Part shown: positions 11,003 through 22,934 of the stretch, one piece after another | Numbering within the stretch: the first letter of the stretch is position 1 | How the letters are laid out: the number at the start of each line of letters is the position of its first letter | Assembly (NCBI RefSeq): GCF_017916325.1 | Contig: NC_090168.1 | Location: 1,383,143 to 1,447,142, forward strand | Length of the DNA stretch: 64,000 nt | DNA from: Leishmania martiniquensis | Lineage: Eukaryota > Euglenozoa > Kinetoplastea > Trypanosomatida > Trypanosomatidae | Direction of reading: 5' to 3' | Made by a program: the position numbers and the translations under genes | The notes under the pieces: generated by a model | What the model was told of the DNA's origin: nothing | Seen by the model: only the letters and a program-made list of their open reading frames with translations | Databases searched by the model: none

Positions 11003-12669
11003 GGTCTGAGGCGCTCTTGTCGGTGTCTGATGTTGCCGCATCTTCTCCTTCGTCGAAGAGATGACCCCATTCGATGTCTCGGCGTGTACTTTTGTCTGTT
11101 CTCTCTCACAAGTCGGCCACCGACTTGGATACCCGTCGTTGCATTTACTATCTTGTCGCTCGTTCTTTCTCTGTTGCTGTCGGAAAGGTTCTGCGGCGCT
11201 CTCGTGCACGTATCGGTGTGCAAATCACGTGTGACGCCCCCTCGCATGCACTCACGCTTTCATGAGCTGATCGTCTTCTCGCGTGTTTTGCTGGTATTCA
11301 TGGAGCCGCCCTCTTTCTCTTCCTGATTGTGCGCGACTGAGACACTGCTGCTGCCGTGTCAGATCAGCGACGGCGGAGAGGAAGGAGGAAGCTGATCCAG
11401 TATGCAAGGGGAGGGGGATAACGTGTAATGGAGATGCCCTCACCGCCTTCGACATGTTGGACCATGACCGTGCTGCAAGCAGATGGGACGTACGTGTGCG
11501 TGTTTGCACAATGATCTATTGAACAAAAGAGCAAACGTAGGCGCCGACGGGCGTGCTTTTTATTCTTCGACGGCATCGAAAGGGTGGTATATTCGCTGCA
11601 TTTGGACTTGGTGGCAGTGGCGTCAGCGGAGGGTATGAGAAGAGGGACACGTTCCTCTTGCCTACCCTTACCTCTTCTCTTCCTCGTAAGCTCCTTTCCT
11701 CGTCCTTGTCCAACGCGCTCACCGCCACAGCCCCGGTGCTCCTCCATTGGGCGTTTCTCTCTCTTATTTTTTCTTCTGCGCTTCTGTTTTTTTTCTCTTT
11801 GATGGGTGCGCTGGAGATGTCGTAGCCACGTCTTCCGTAGATGCGCACATGCCGTCGCCAGAGCTCTTATTGCCCATCTCCACTCACTGCCTTACCTCTT
11901 GCTTCCCTCTGGCCACTGTCTTCTCACTGCGATACTGCACCCGCTCTCATTCAGTGCCCGCGCGTCTTTTTGGTTCCTTGCCTGTTTTGTTATTCTTGTG
12001 GTCACTCGCATCACCAGAGCATGCACGTATGTGATGGCTGAAGGGTACTGTTTCAATTCTTTCTTTTTCTGCGGGGAAGGTGGGTGTACGCCGCCTGCCG
12101 CCCTCTCGAGGGGCACTGTGCATCTTTATCGATATATTTGGGGCAAGAGTGCCTCACCCATGTGCATTCCTATTGCTTCTTCCATATTTTGCGGTCCCGC
12201 TCCCATCTCTCTCTCTCTGGATCTGTCTGTTTATGTTGCTATTTCTTTGACACCTCGTTCTGCCTTTTCCCCTCTTCGCTTGCGCGCGTAAGTGGGTGCG
12301 TAGACGTCAGGGAAATGGCTGTGGACGAAAGGGTGCGTCCTAGTGAAGCGCACGCTGGCCTTCGTCTGCGTAAAGCCTCCCCCCACCCTCCCACTATCAC
12401 TTACCTTCTACCTCACCCTCTCCTTGCCGTGAGAGCCACGGTCAGAGGAGGGAGGATTGAGCGAGCAAAGATAGGAAACAGAGACGACCGACATCCACCT
12501 CTTTTGTTGTTCCGTTGCGCGTGGTTTTGCGCTCACGTTTTGTTGCCAACGCCATTTCATACGCGAGCGTGCTATGTGTGACCTCTCCTCCTCTCTATGC
12601 GTATGCTCCTGACTTTTTTTTTTTCGTCCCTCCGTCCGATGTCTTCCCCCTTCATTACGGGGTGAGACG

Positions 12670-13145
12670 GTGGGAAGCTTCAACTCGAGGGTTGTCTCAG
12701 GGTCCGTCACCGGGGGGCTGTGAAAGCACGTGGGCCCCCCTATCCGCGACACCGACGCACCAGCTCTGGTGGTGACAGGGTCGAGTGCATCGAGCGTGGG
12801 AAGGCCAGCGACACCCGTCACCACGGATGCCGGTGGTCAGGTCGCGGATGGCGTTGCGCCGGATCGGCCAGGGACCGCTATGACGTCTGTGCCATCCACA
12901 CGATGGGGGAGCGCCAGCATGAAGCGAGCGCATCTCAGCGGGCCCTCGCTGCCTACAGGGGAGAGGCCAGTGCCACCGTGGTCGGTGCACCAGGGGGTCA
13001 CCGGCCGAGCATGGACGGTGAAGGTATGCGGTAGAGGCCCTGCTCCGATGATAGAGTCTGCGTTATGCCACAAAGGAGGCCTACACCTCTTTGTGAGGAG
13101 GCGATGAGCTCTACACGACGCTGGGGGGGCAGATGACCTGCCCCA
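12670..13145. mobile_element. Candidate degenerate short retroposon (SIDER-like) island
   Basis: About 475 bp of GC-rich, non-pyrimidine DNA sits abruptly between pyrimidine-rich flanks downstream of a gene. Size and position fit the SIDER elements that populate 3' UTRs and intergenic DNA of Leishmania. I cannot align it to a SIDER consensus here and no target-site duplication is evident, so this is a positional and compositional call only. It carries no credible open frame. Confidence 0.35.
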
Positions 13146-13526
13146 CGTCTGTGTTTTATCTGACAGTGGCGACGCTGGAAGAGAAGAGCCACCCTCTGTC
13201 TCTCTTGTTTCCTCTCCCGTCGAGGATGATGATGGGTCTATGCGTATGCGTTTGTCTTATCCGTCTCCCCTCTCATTTCTCTCGGCCCCTCCACACCGTG
13301 CGATCAGGTGCGATATGCTTTCCTCGTGTCTTTGCCACCGCTTTTGCGTCTCCCGTTTCACGTTTGTTGGATCCTACTCACCACGACCGACCTTTTTTTT
13401 TATTTCCAGTTTTGCCCCCGCTGTGTCGTCCGTGCCTGTCTCTGCACGTCCTATTCCATCTTTCCCCGGCTCTCTCTCGCTCGGTGTACAGTCGGTTCTG
13501 CTGATGTGTAAGTGTGCTGATGGGCG

Positions 13527-13555
13527 GTGTGTGTGTGTGTATGTGTGTGTGTGTG
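13527..13555. repeat. GT dinucleotide microsatellite
   Basis: A nearly pure GT run with one interruption (AT at 13541-13542) in the spacer upstream of the gene at 15264. Confidence 0.9.
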
Positions 13556-15096
13556 GGGGCTAAGAGTTGCGGGCGTGTTTCTTACCTCCTCTTTGTGCTC
13601 GTGACCTCCTTAGATTTTTTTCTATTTCCTTGGGCTTCTTTTGACCTCTTTACCTGATCGCCCGTGCTCTCGTTTGCGCCTGTGTGCGTGAGTGAATGTG
13701 TGCAGCTTTCTTTGTTGGTACCTCCTCCTTCCCCGGCTCTCTCTCTATGTCTGTGTCGAGTTTCCTTTGGCTGGCTGATATGCTCAGGCGACGCTGAGGT
13801 GGTGGTGGTGGTGGGGGGTGGCCCCCGTTTCTCTCTCCCAGCCTCCCAGTTTCATATTCTCCCGCTTTTTCTTTCGTTTCTCTCTTTCGAAGCGCTTTCG
13901 TTTCTTTTTGTTAGCGTGGTTGACTTCCTGCGAACATCATCGCGGCCGCGGGACCATCTCCGCCTATGTGATGTCTTTCACTCTCGCTGCTTCTCTTTCG
14001 TGATCGAGGCCCTCTCCCGCATGCGACGTGGCGAGAAGTGGAGACACCCACGCATGCTTCTCGTAAAGAATGTCTTGTGGGTGCTCTGTGCACCAAAGGC
14101 CCTCCTAAAGCGTGCAAGGAGAAAGAGGAGGGAGGTGCAGAACACCTGTGGGGACGCATGCCCACCCTGGGGCAACGGCGGAGCTGTGAGCACAGGCATG
14201 GAAGATGGCCCCTGTGCGTCAGCTGCTCTACTCATCTTGCGCCCCTTCGTTCTTGCCCTATTCTATTCCCTAGCACTTGCGGGGCACCAGCTTCTCACAG
14301 AGCGGGCTTCGCAGTAGGGCGTGGAGGCTGCCCGCCTCACCTTTTCTTGCCAAGGCAAGGAACCCAAAGAAACGCACAATAGCAAAAAGGTCCAGTGAAA
14401 GGACCTGATGGCCGAATCCCCTCGCGCGCTCTCTCAGGCTCAACGGGAGGTCTTGCGCTCAGCGCATGGTTCCACGCGTGGAAGTGTGGCGCTGCCGTGA
14501 TGGACGCGAGGTGTGACTGACTCTTTTTCACTTCATCTCACTGCCGTCATTTTCTTCGGCCTTTTTGGCGCCTCTCCGACTTCCCTGTCGAAGTTTCTTT
14601 TCGCTTCTCCTTTATCCTGCTGCGTTGACACCGGCCGGCGTCCCCGTGCGTGTGTGTGTGTGTGTGCTTGCGCGAGCGGCTTCTCTGTGCCGCCTCTGTC
14701 TCCGTCGTCTCTCACTGCATGTCTTCATCTCCGACGCTCCGCTCATAGTTTTTGGCTGTTCTTCATTTCTGCTTCTAAGCGCACGCGCCTCTCTCCTCAC
14801 CCACTCTTCCCTCCCGTTGTTCTCCGTCGCTGAGAGCGCGCACGTGCCGTGAAGTCCCCCTCTTTTCTCCGGCGTTCGGCCCCGGTCCGCACCCCTTCCC
14901 ATTTCCGATTTCCCCTCCTCTGAGTTCGCTCATACAGCGCTGCAAGTGTGCGCGCGCTCGCGGGCATATCATTCGATCGTGTCATTGGTGCTTCCTCACG
15001 AAATTCCGCAGCCATATTCGGCGAGTACACCGACGGACATTCATACAGACGTACCCGACCTCCACCCCAACGTGAGGAAAAGAGTCAAGGACTGCC

Positions 15097-15173
15097 GGGG
15101 AAGACTCCCCCTTCTCCCTTTCCTTTCTGAACGCACCTCTATCCACGGCTGCTTTAACGCGCGTTGCACGAAG
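15097..15173 (+). promoter_or_regulatory. Candidate trans-splice acceptor for the gene at 15264
   Basis: A C/T tract at about 15106-15127 is followed by AG at 15172-15173, about 90 nt before the ATG. A second good candidate is the longer tract at 14889-14921 with AG at 14923-14924, which would give a 5' UTR of about 340 nt. The sequence does not decide between them. Confidence 0.35.
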
Positions 15174-15263
15174 AAGAGAAGCGCAGCGATAGGCTTCTTG
15201 GACAGCGGATACCGGCGCACGTCGTCTTCGCTGCGGCTCCCCCAGCACGGTACTTTCTCCAGG

Positions 15264-18200
15264 ATGCACACCACCCGAACGCGAACGAAGCCGGCGGCAA
15301 AGGCGCCCTCGTCTCAGGCGACATCGATGGCGCTGAAGACCTCGACTCAGGGGGATCGCGGCTTTTCTTCTCGCCCCGTACCAAGTGGTGCGATCGCTGG
15401 CACACCATCTGCTGCTGCGCGCGCGGCTAACAGCACAGCGCATCCGGCGCTCTCCCCGTCAACTCAGCATGGCAGCTCAGCGCCAGCCGGATCATTGGAG
15501 GCTGCGGCGCCGGTGCCCAAGACGACACCATCAGGCACAGCCGCCGATCCGACATCAATGTGCAGCCGGAGGACGCCGGCATATGGGCAGCAGCCTGACT
15601 CTGGCTACAGAATAGGCTCAGCCATAGGGAGCTTTGATGGTGGCAAGATGGGGCCCAGCGGCACTGGCGACCCGCCCAGCTCCTCTTACGGCGTATCGTT
15701 TATGCAGCCGTCCGGCAGTGGCTCCATGCTCGCTGAAGCTCCGGCCGGCGTTGCAGACGGTTCCGTGCACAGAGGGCAAAATCCGTTCATGGCGTACAGC
15801 AGTGCCTATGGCGCCTCCACAACGGGCCATCTGGCCGGCCCGATAGGTTCGATGTACGGCATGGGCGGTGCGATGGACTCGATGTACGGCATGGGCGGTC
15901 CGATGGGCTCGATGTACGGCATGGGCGGTGCGATGGGCTCGATGTACGGCATGGGCGGTCTGATGGGCTCGATGTACGGCATGGGTGGCGCCTACGGCGT
16001 GAGCTGCTTCGGCGGCAGTCTGTATGGCGGATCTCTGCTCGGTGCTACAGGTAGCCTCTACGGCACTGGAGGCTCTCTTTATGGTAGCAACGAGCCAAGG
16101 GCGGTGATTAACAGCCTTTATGGCTATGGAACGGGGTCCATGTTCGGCGGTTTCGGCTCCCTCTATCAAGTCGACGGCCCTCACACTGGCCTCGGTGTGG
16201 TGCGCAAGCAGACCATTCCGGGCTTCTCCTACTCTTTCGGGCCCAGTCTTGGCACTAGCGGGTCCCGCCGCAGCTTTAACGCCGACTCGGCGTTGTCGTC
16301 GCGTGGCAGCAGTATGCGGGATAATACCTTTCTTACCTCCACCTCCATGAAGGCTGTCGAGGGCGAAGCGCAGTCAAAGGCCAAGGCCGATGGGACGCCC
16401 CCGAGGAACAGCGCTACCGATCTTAACAAGGACGAGAAAACCAGTCAGACGAAGGCCGAGGGTGACCCGCCAGCTGCTGCTTCTACTGCGCCGGTGCAGG
16501 CCAAGCCGATGATGGAGGATCACACACCAGTGACAGAGGCGCCAACGTCGCCTACGGCGGTGCGCACGCAGCGTAGCGGAGAGGCAGCCAACCATGCGGC
16601 GGTGCTCTCTAGCGACAGTCGTATTCACAGCGTGGCTGTGCTGGCGCAGACGGGGACCGGTAGCCCAACAGTGACGAAGAAAAACGACGCATGCGTGCTG
16701 AAGGGGAAGTCGTACCCAATGGACGAGGTGGTGGTTTACACACCGGCCGAGAAGAAGAATCCTGTCGAGTCGCGTCATCTAAACGATCTCATCGAGCACG
16801 TACTCGCTGGCCACAATACTGCCATCCTCGTCGCCGACGATGGAAAGGCAGGGGCTGCCGCTACAGCGACAGTGGAGGCGACCATGTCGAAGCTGATCGG
16901 GGAGCTGAAGAGGCCCGCACGGAACAGCTACGCGGGCTTATCAATGTCCATGTGCAGCTTGCCAAGTAACACGACGGCATGCGATCTCCTCGTTGACAGT
17001 GCGAAGGCAGCGCCGCTAAAAACGGGCAATTCACCTCTTTTCGGGCCCACCGTCATTGGCCTCGGGTCGATACCAATCGAAAGCAGCACCGACTTCGAGA
17101 AGCTCTACGATGCCGCACTGAAGCGTGGCGAGAAAGAGCCAATGATGGTGTGCATTGTTGTCGTGAGGCAGATGCGGCAGGTTTCAGCCGAGGAAAAGGG
17201 AGAGGTGTTTGTGTCATCTGTTTTCATCGGCGTCAGTCGGACTGGCCCAAAAGCGTTCCATGGCATCATCGACAAGGCTCCTGCCTCCGCGCGCGAGATC
17301 TTCCGCTACGCGATTGCTGGCCCTACAGTCTGCGTGCACGTTGTGGCGGTCAGCCAAGACATGAAGGACGCGAAGGTACTGGAAGAGGCGGCGAAGGTCG
17401 GAGGGGTTGAGAACGACGCTGCGCGCAGCGGCAACGTTCGCCGCTTCATCGACTTTACGGAGGACCAACTGAGGAGCTTGCTAAAGTGCCGCGACGCGAG
17501 CACCGGCCCAGAAAAGGAGGAGCTTGAAAGCCACGTGAAGCGGCTGAACGCCGTGCTGCAGGACGCGAAAAAGCTTCTGTCCGACCCTCAGAGCACAGAA
17601 CCACACGTCTACCAAATGGAAGTGAAAAGCACTGTGCCGACTTCGGCCAAGGTAAACGCCTGTGCGGCGCCGGAGGCTGCAGCCGCCGGTGAGGCGACGC
17701 ACAAACCAACTGCCGCTGCTCCTGCTGCGGATGACAAGCCGCCCAGCACCAACATCGCTACTGTGGTAATCGCAGATGCGGCTGAGGCGCGTGCGTACTT
17801 CATCAAGGGAAGCGTTGTGACGGCCGGTGGTCAGCCGTTTGCTGTAGATGAGGTGGTGATGAGCTCCGCGACGAGGTCGAGGGCCATGGAGACGAAGGCG
17901 ACAGGCCGAGTTCTGAGCGCCTTCCTCAAGGGGTACAACGGCGCCATCGTCGCGGTAGAAAGCGCGGCAGCGGCCGCCAACGCGATGGAGTCGTCGACAG
18001 TAGACTCTGCTTTCTTGGCCGTCGTGAATGCCCTCGAGAATCCAGGCTGCAAGGGCGTGCGCGTGTCTATTGCGCTGGTGCGGGAGTCCGGTGTGGCGTG
18101 TGATCTGACCGGCACTGCTGCGGAGCTGAAGCCGATCGAAGTGTTATCGTCCCCGCTCTTTGGGCCGGTACTGAGGAGCGCTGCTCTGCACCCCATTGGC

Positions 18201-21113
18201 GCGACGGAGGAGCTGCGGGGGTTAGTGGAGAGGGCTCGGGAGCAGGTGAAGCCGCTCTGGGACGCCCATAGTGCCGTGCACGTGACGGTGTTGCACTCCT
18301 TCGCGGAGGGCGACGATGTCTACGTGTCGTCGCTGCTCCTCTCCTCATCCGCGACGTGTAGGTTGTATGAGCAGTTGCTGCATCAGCAGGGGCGCAGTAT
18401 GCACGATCTGTTTCGCTACGCCTTTGGCGGTGCTGCCACGACAGCTTTTGTTGTTTCTTTGAGCCGGGCGGACCAGGTGGCGGAGGTCGTGGCGTCCCTC
18501 AGTACACAACGCACCGCCAGTGCGGTGCGCAACCGCTCGCCGCGGCCGGGAAGCCTGAAAAATTTCATCTCATATGCAAAAGCCTCACTTGGCAGACGCC
18601 GTGAGCGACTGGCGGCTCTCCCGGATGACTCGGCGGAGAAAGCGACCGTCGTCAACGTCATGGCTCCGATGGAGCACATGCTGAGCGACCATGAAAAGGT
18701 CATGGCGGATCCCGCAAATAACTTTCCGCGGGCCTACGCCGCGGCGAGCGGCAGCGACAAAGAGGCAAGGAACGAGGCACCTGCTGAGGCCGACGGAGCA
18801 AGGCAGGACGGCAATGAGCCCCTGACTGACCAAAGGAGCTGCGATTGGCCGCGCGACCAGCAACCGCGCGAGTCACCCCTCAAGTCGGCCGTCGCCACGA
18901 CCCCCAGCTCACACGTAGAGGAGCCGGCCTCCGGTTTCACGGAGCCGCGTGTGATCGCCTTTGTAGAGCGGGAGGTTGCGGCGGGTGCGAAGCAGCTTTC
19001 CTTAGGCAGCAAAGACTACAAGCTTGATGAGATTGTGAAGCGGGTGAAGAGCTCCAGCGGCACCACCACTAGTCCGTCGGTGAACTTGACTGAGATCAAG
19101 GCGCGCTTCGCCGGGGTACACAACTGCTCCCTCATCTCCGCCAGCTCGGTGAAGGATGACTCGTCGGCCGAAGAGCCTGTGTGGATGTACTTTCAGGAGT
19201 GCCTGAACAACGCCCTCGCCGGCGGTAAGCCTGGCGAGAAGGTGTGCGTCGACCTCACCTTCACCGTCGTGTCGGCGGAGGATTTCGTGGCCGACTTGCT
19301 GTTGGATGAACAAAAGGCGGAGTCGCAAAAGCTCGAGATCGTCTCGTCGCCCATCTACGGCCCACGCGTCCGTAACACGTGCACGGTTGCGGCGCACAAC
19401 GCGGATGAGCTGGCAAGGCTCATGGACAAGATTCACACCCGAGCGGAGCGCTACCTGGGCGAAATCCGCACTGGCGACCTGATGATGGTGGGCACGGGGC
19501 TGCTGCGTCGCCTCACAAACGAGGGCGACGTGCTCGTGGCATCGTTGACGGGTACGCTGGCAGGTCTCTCGATGAAGGCCTACAAGGAGGCGCTGGAGAA
19601 GGCACCGGTGGCGCGGCGCACGCTACTAAGTAGCGCCTATGGCGGCCCCAGCGCCACCGTCACCATGTTGAATATCGGCGCCGAGGATGAGTCGGCGCAG
19701 GAGATGGTGTTCACTGCCGTGGCGCTAAGCAAGAAGCAGCGCAATCTTGTTAGCCGCACCGGTAGCGTGCAAGCATTTGTGCGATACACTGAGGGCACAA
19801 TGAAGCGGGAACAGGCGCGCGCTACGGCTGCATCAGGCGAGTCGAAAGAGCGCCATCTACAAAAGATTAATCGCCTGCAGCCCGTCGTCGAGGATCACAA
19901 GAGGCTGCTGCTAGACTTCACGGCGCCCATTCCTGCTTACCCAGCCACTCGAGCGCACAGCAGCAGCAGCAGCAGCCCAATCGCTGGGAAGTTGCCCTCC
20001 AGCGCTAACACTCCTGGGGAGCCCAGTAAGGTGCCGCAGTCTACCAAGACGCCGACGGCGCCGCCGATGCGTGGTCACGCCGCCAAGAAAAAGCTGGCTG
20101 AGCCCAACCGTATCCAGACCATCGTGGTCATCACGCCCAATCGAAAGGTACCGTTCTCGACGACCGTGGTGCCGGTGATTTGCACGGATGACACGCACAT
20201 TACGGTACAGATTTCCGGCGAGCAGCGCACCGTCGAGTGCGATGAGGTGGTGAGTCGGCTAGACCACTCCTCGCCTGTGCGGTCCAAACAGCTGAACGCT
20301 GTGGCCCAGCAGTTCGTCGGTGGCTTCAACGCCGCTATAATCTGCTGCGACGTAGGAGGGTCGAACGCCGGCCCCACCGCCTGCGCCAAGACTGTGCACG
20401 ACGTTATGAAAGGGAAGCCGGAGAACTCGGAGCTCTACATGTCCATCACCGCCGTGAAGGATGACGGTAACGCCAAGGACCTGCTGGCGCCGCGTGGCAG
20501 CAGCGTCTACGCCCCTATGAGGGTGAGTAGCTCGCTCATTTTCGGTCCGTGGGTGCATGCGGCCACGATGGAGCACCTCACCAGTGTTGGCCAGTTCGAT
20601 GACGCCTTCACCGCCGCCCGCGCGGAGGCCGTCAAGGACGGGGCAGTGTGTCTTCTGAGCCTTGTGCTGAAGACCGTAGAGAAGAAGGACGTAATCGTGA
20701 GCAGTCTGCTCATGGCGCTGGGCACGCAACCCAACGCTCACGCGGTAGAGGTAAACGCGCCGCCGAAGGTGGACCGCAAGCTCTATCAATACGCCCTGCA
20801 CGGCAGCTGCTTCAGTGTCGGCCTCCTCGGCCTGCCCGACAAGGTGGACGACGAGGGTCTCGCGGAGTGTCTTGATACGTATGCAAAGATGCGCACCGTC
20901 GATAACCGCCCCATGCGCAACGGCAGTGTGCGCCGCTTTCTAGCCTACTCTACCAGTGCCACGGCGGACGTGAAGAGCCGCGCCGCACACATCACGGACG
21001 AGCGGCAGCGCGCCCTCTACGCGCAGCGACTCGCTTCGCTGGAGAAGATGGTCGTTGACGCGCGTGCGCTGGTCGAGTCACCAGAGGGCCAAGTTCCCAA
21101 AACTTACATCTAG
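15264..21113 (+). CDS. Four-domain kinesin-like pseudomotor protein with GSMYGMGG repeats
   Basis: At 1949 aa this is the largest gene in the window. The frame is open for about 320 nt upstream without an ATG; 15264 is the first ATG and gives a Thr/Arg/Lys/Ser-rich start (MHTTRTRTK) like those of its paralogues. A Gly/Ser/Tyr region spans about 190-320, with five GSMYGMGG units at 193-242. Four related domains occupy about 453-780, 829-1155, 1225-1560 and 1614-1949. P-loop-equivalent segments are GHNTAILVADDGKAG, GYNGAIVAVESAAAA, GVHNCSLISASS and GFNAAIICCDVGGSN; GYNG in domain 2 is the closest to a real kinesin. The C-terminal landmarks are IFRYAIAGPTV, LFRYAFGGAATT, LLSSAYGGPSAT and LYQYALHGSCF. 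Each domain ends with an RSGNVRRFIDFT, RPGSLKNFISYA, RTGSVQAFVRYT or RNGSVRRFLAYS segment and a helix. No domain keeps nucleotide-binding motifs. Catalytic inactivity and kinesin ancestry are inferred. Confidence 0.93.
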   Translation: MHTTRTRTKPAAKAPSSQATSMALKTSTQGDRGFSSRPVPSGAIAGTPSAAARAANSTAHPALSPSTQHGSSAPAGSLEAAAPVPKTTPSGTAADPTSMCSRRTPAYGQQPDSGYRIGSAIGSFDGGKMGPSGTGDPPSSSYGVSFMQPSGSGSMLAEAPAGVADGSVHRGQNPFMAYSSAYGASTTGHLAGPIGSMYGMGGAMDSMYGMGGPMGSMYGMGGAMGSMYGMGGLMGSMYGMGGAYGVSCFGGSLYGGSLLGATGSLYGTGGSLYGSNEPRAVINSLYGYGTGSMFGGFGSLYQVDGPHTGLGVVRKQTIPGFSYSFGPSLGTSGSRRSFNADSALSSRGSSMRDNTFLTSTSMKAVEGEAQSKAKADGTPPRNSATDLNKDEKTSQTKAEGDPPAAASTAPVQAKPMMEDHTPVTEAPTSPTAVRTQRSGEAANHAAVLSSDSRIHSVAVLAQTGTGSPTVTKKNDACVLKGKSYPMDEVVVYTPAEKKNPVESRHLNDLIEHVLAGHNTAILVADDGKAGAAATATVEATMSKLIGELKRPARNSYAGLSMSMCSLPSNTTACDLLVDSAKAAPLKTGNSPLFGPTVIGLGSIPIESSTDFEKLYDAALKRGEKEPMMVCIVVVRQMRQVSAEEKGEVFVSSVFIGVSRTGPKAFHGIIDKAPASAREIFRYAIAGPTVCVHVVAVSQDMKDAKVLEEAAKVGGVENDAARSGNVRRFIDFTEDQLRSLLKCRDASTGPEKEELESHVKRLNAVLQDAKKLLSDPQSTEPHVYQMEVKSTVPTSAKVNACAAPEAAAAGEATHKPTAAAPAADDKPPSTNIATVVIADAAEARAYFIKGSVVTAGGQPFAVDEVVMSSATRSRAMETKATGRVLSAFLKGYNGAIVAVESAAAAANAMESSTVDSAFLAVVNALENPGCKGVRVSIALVRESGVACDLTGTAAELKPIEVLSSPLFGPVLRSAALHPIGATEELRGLVERAREQVKPLWDAHSAVHVTVLHSFAEGDDVYVSSLLLSSSATCRLYEQLLHQQGRSMHDLFRYAFGGAATTAFVVSLSRADQVAEVVASLSTQRTASAVRNRSPRPGSLKNFISYAKASLGRRRERLAALPDDSAEKATVVNVMAPMEHMLSDHEKVMADPANNFPRAYAAASGSDKEARNEAPAEADGARQDGNEPLTDQRSCDWPRDQQPRESPLKSAVATTPSSHVEEPASGFTEPRVIAFVEREVAAGAKQLSLGSKDYKLDEIVKRVKSSSGTTTSPSVNLTEIKARFAGVHNCSLISASSVKDDSSAEEPVWMYFQECLNNALAGGKPGEKVCVDLTFTVVSAEDFVADLLLDEQKAESQKLEIVSSPIYGPRVRNTCTVAAHNADELARLMDKIHTRAERYLGEIRTGDLMMVGTGLLRRLTNEGDVLVASLTGTLAGLSMKAYKEALEKAPVARRTLLSSAYGGPSATVTMLNIGAEDESAQEMVFTAVALSKKQRNLVSRTGSVQAFVRYTEGTMKREQARATAASGESKERHLQKINRLQPVVEDHKRLLLDFTAPIPAYPATRAHSSSSSSPIAGKLPSSANTPGEPSKVPQSTKTPTAPPMRGHAAKKKLAEPNRIQTIVVITPNRKVPFSTTVVPVICTDDTHITVQISGEQRTVECDEVVSRLDHSSPVRSKQLNAVAQQFVGGFNAAIICCDVGGSNAGPTACAKTVHDVMKGKPENSELYMSITAVKDDGNAKDLLAPRGSSVYAPMRVSSSLIFGPWVHAATMEHLTSVGQFDDAFTAARAEAVKDGAVCLLSLVLKTVEKKDVIVSSLLMALGTQPNAHAVEVNAPPKVDRKLYQYALHGSCFSVGLLGLPDKVDDEGLAECLDTYAKMRTVDNRPMRNGSVRRFLAYSTSATADVKSRAAHITDERQRALYAQRLASLEKMVVDARALVESPEGQVPKTYI
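15841..15990 (+). repeat. 30-bp GSMYGMGG-coding minisatellite, 5 units
   Basis: Five in-phase 30-bp units differ mainly at the residues after GMGG (AM, PM, AM, LM, AY) and in one GSMYG-to-DSMYG change. The shared core gatgtacggcatgggcggt is almost invariant, pointing to recent unequal exchange or gene conversion. Confidence 0.93.
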
Positions 21114-22910
21114 CCTATCCCCTCAGGAGGGAAGGCCGATGCGCACATGCCCCCTCCCCTCCCCCCACAGAAACACGCACATACAGTGGGGAGCGGACAA
21201 CACGTGGGAAAGCAAAGGGGACCCCACAACTGTTAGACGGACACACAGACACACAGGGAGGCACAAACTGCCGAACATCTTACTGTGCTTTCTCGTGTTG
21301 TCTTCTTATTTTTTTTCGGGAGCTTGTTTTATCGCCAGTGCATACACATATACATATATAAATATCTTCCGTTCCTCCTCTCGCTTACGGGACACGGTCT
21401 CGCTAAAGGCGCGCCCGCACTCTTTTCCAGTGGGCTTCCTGTCGGTTTGTGCGTTTGGGCTTCGTTGCTGAGCTGCAATAGTCACCGATGTTGTTTCCCG
21501 GCTTCAGCAGCTTGTCTTGACGCGTTTTTTTTTTGCTGCTCTTCGCTTCCTTGCAGCTTGCTGCCTCTTAGTGTTTCTTTCTGTCAGCTTTTGATGTACT
21601 CTGCTTGCTCGCCGCAAGGCCAGCCACTCTCTCTGCGGGTGTGTACGAGCCTCTGCTTGGGTGCACATGTCCACCCTTCGTGTGTGATGATCAACACATC
21701 TCACTCGCCCATTTTTTCCCGTCTATCGGCCAGTCTTTATCGCTTTTGTGTACACATATGTGACTGCGGATGGGAGCGCATGTGCATAGATGAGTGCTTT
21801 CAATAGCTCTCGTCCTTTTTTTTCTCCCGCGCTGCTTTGGTTGTCGCGGCTTCGCGTGCGGTTACCGTTGCCCACTGTGTACCGCCATGCCTCATTACAC
21901 CCCTCCTCCTCCCCTTCCTCCCTTCGCTCTCTCCGTCCTTTTCTCATTCTCTTCGCTCGTGTGCCTTTAACTCTTTGCTGTTCTCTCTTTCTTCACTGCT
22001 GTGTTGGCGCGCTTGATTTGTTTTCACGCGTCCTTCGACGCCGATGCTCGCGTATGCACGCACACGAATGGCTTCCTGTCCGTCTCCCTACCCGGATCGC
22101 TTCTCTGTCACCGCTTCCGGTCTCGCCTCGCTGGCTTCCTTGCATGCGTCTTTACTTTCCGATGTGGTTCTCTTCATCGTTTCTTCTGCGCCGTTTTGTC
22201 TCAGCTCCTTGAAGACGCGCATACGCCCTCGCACACACAAGTGCTCACTTAGCTCATGTGCACACCTCTCGCTGCGAACACGTCCGCATCATTGCCTTTT
22301 CATTCTCCTCTTTGATGTCACCCCCCTCCTCTCTTTCCTCTCTGGTTACGTGTAAAAAAGGGTGCCTGGGCTTCTCACCGTCACCTCTCTCCATTCGCCT
22401 CTTTCGTCTGCATGAGTTCTCCCGCCCCCTTTTCGGCCCACTTGCACGTTCAGGTGTGTGTATGTGCCTGCACGGTCTCGCTTGTTTTACTGTTCTGCGC
22501 CCCACTTTTTTTTTAGCCCGGCCTTTTTTTACTGTTGCCCATGCTTGTTTCGGTTTCACCCCGCGTTGCTCAGAGGCTTCGTGCGGGAAAGGTGGGCGGG
22601 GTAGGCAGTAGAGAAGAGGGAAGACGAACGACGCACGAACTCGCTGTGCCGGCCTATTTCCTTCGCTGTATTATTGTCTGTGTGTGAGTGTGCAACCCCC
22701 ATTCCTGCCCGCCTCTACTCCGAGGGCAAAGCCGAGTCTGTGTTCACGGCGTCTTTGGAGTGAGGCACGTTGGCTGCTGTTCGCGCCGGCCTCTTTAGAT
22801 GTGTGTGCCTTTCTTTTGCGTTCCTCCTCGGTGGGGCTCAGATGCAAAGCGAGCGACGGTCAGAAAGCTGAGAGGAGGTCAATCGCCGCAAATCCGTGCC
22901 CCCCTCCCCA

Positions 22911-22934
22911 ACACACACACACACACAGACAGAC
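22911..22934. repeat. CA dinucleotide microsatellite
   Basis: An AC run grading into an ACAG motif, in the spacer between the genes at 15264 and 26462. Confidence 0.85.

Larger units (their letters stand above)
11003..15263. other. Intergenic region, 4.3 kb
   Basis: The region is mostly C/T-rich on the + strand with scattered short open frames that look like noise (Ser/Phe/Leu/Pro-rich from pyrimidine runs). Two GC-balanced islands stand out, 12670-13145 and 14000-14510; the first is listed as a possible retroposon-like element. A GT tract lies at 13527-13555. I see no gene. Confidence 0.6.
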
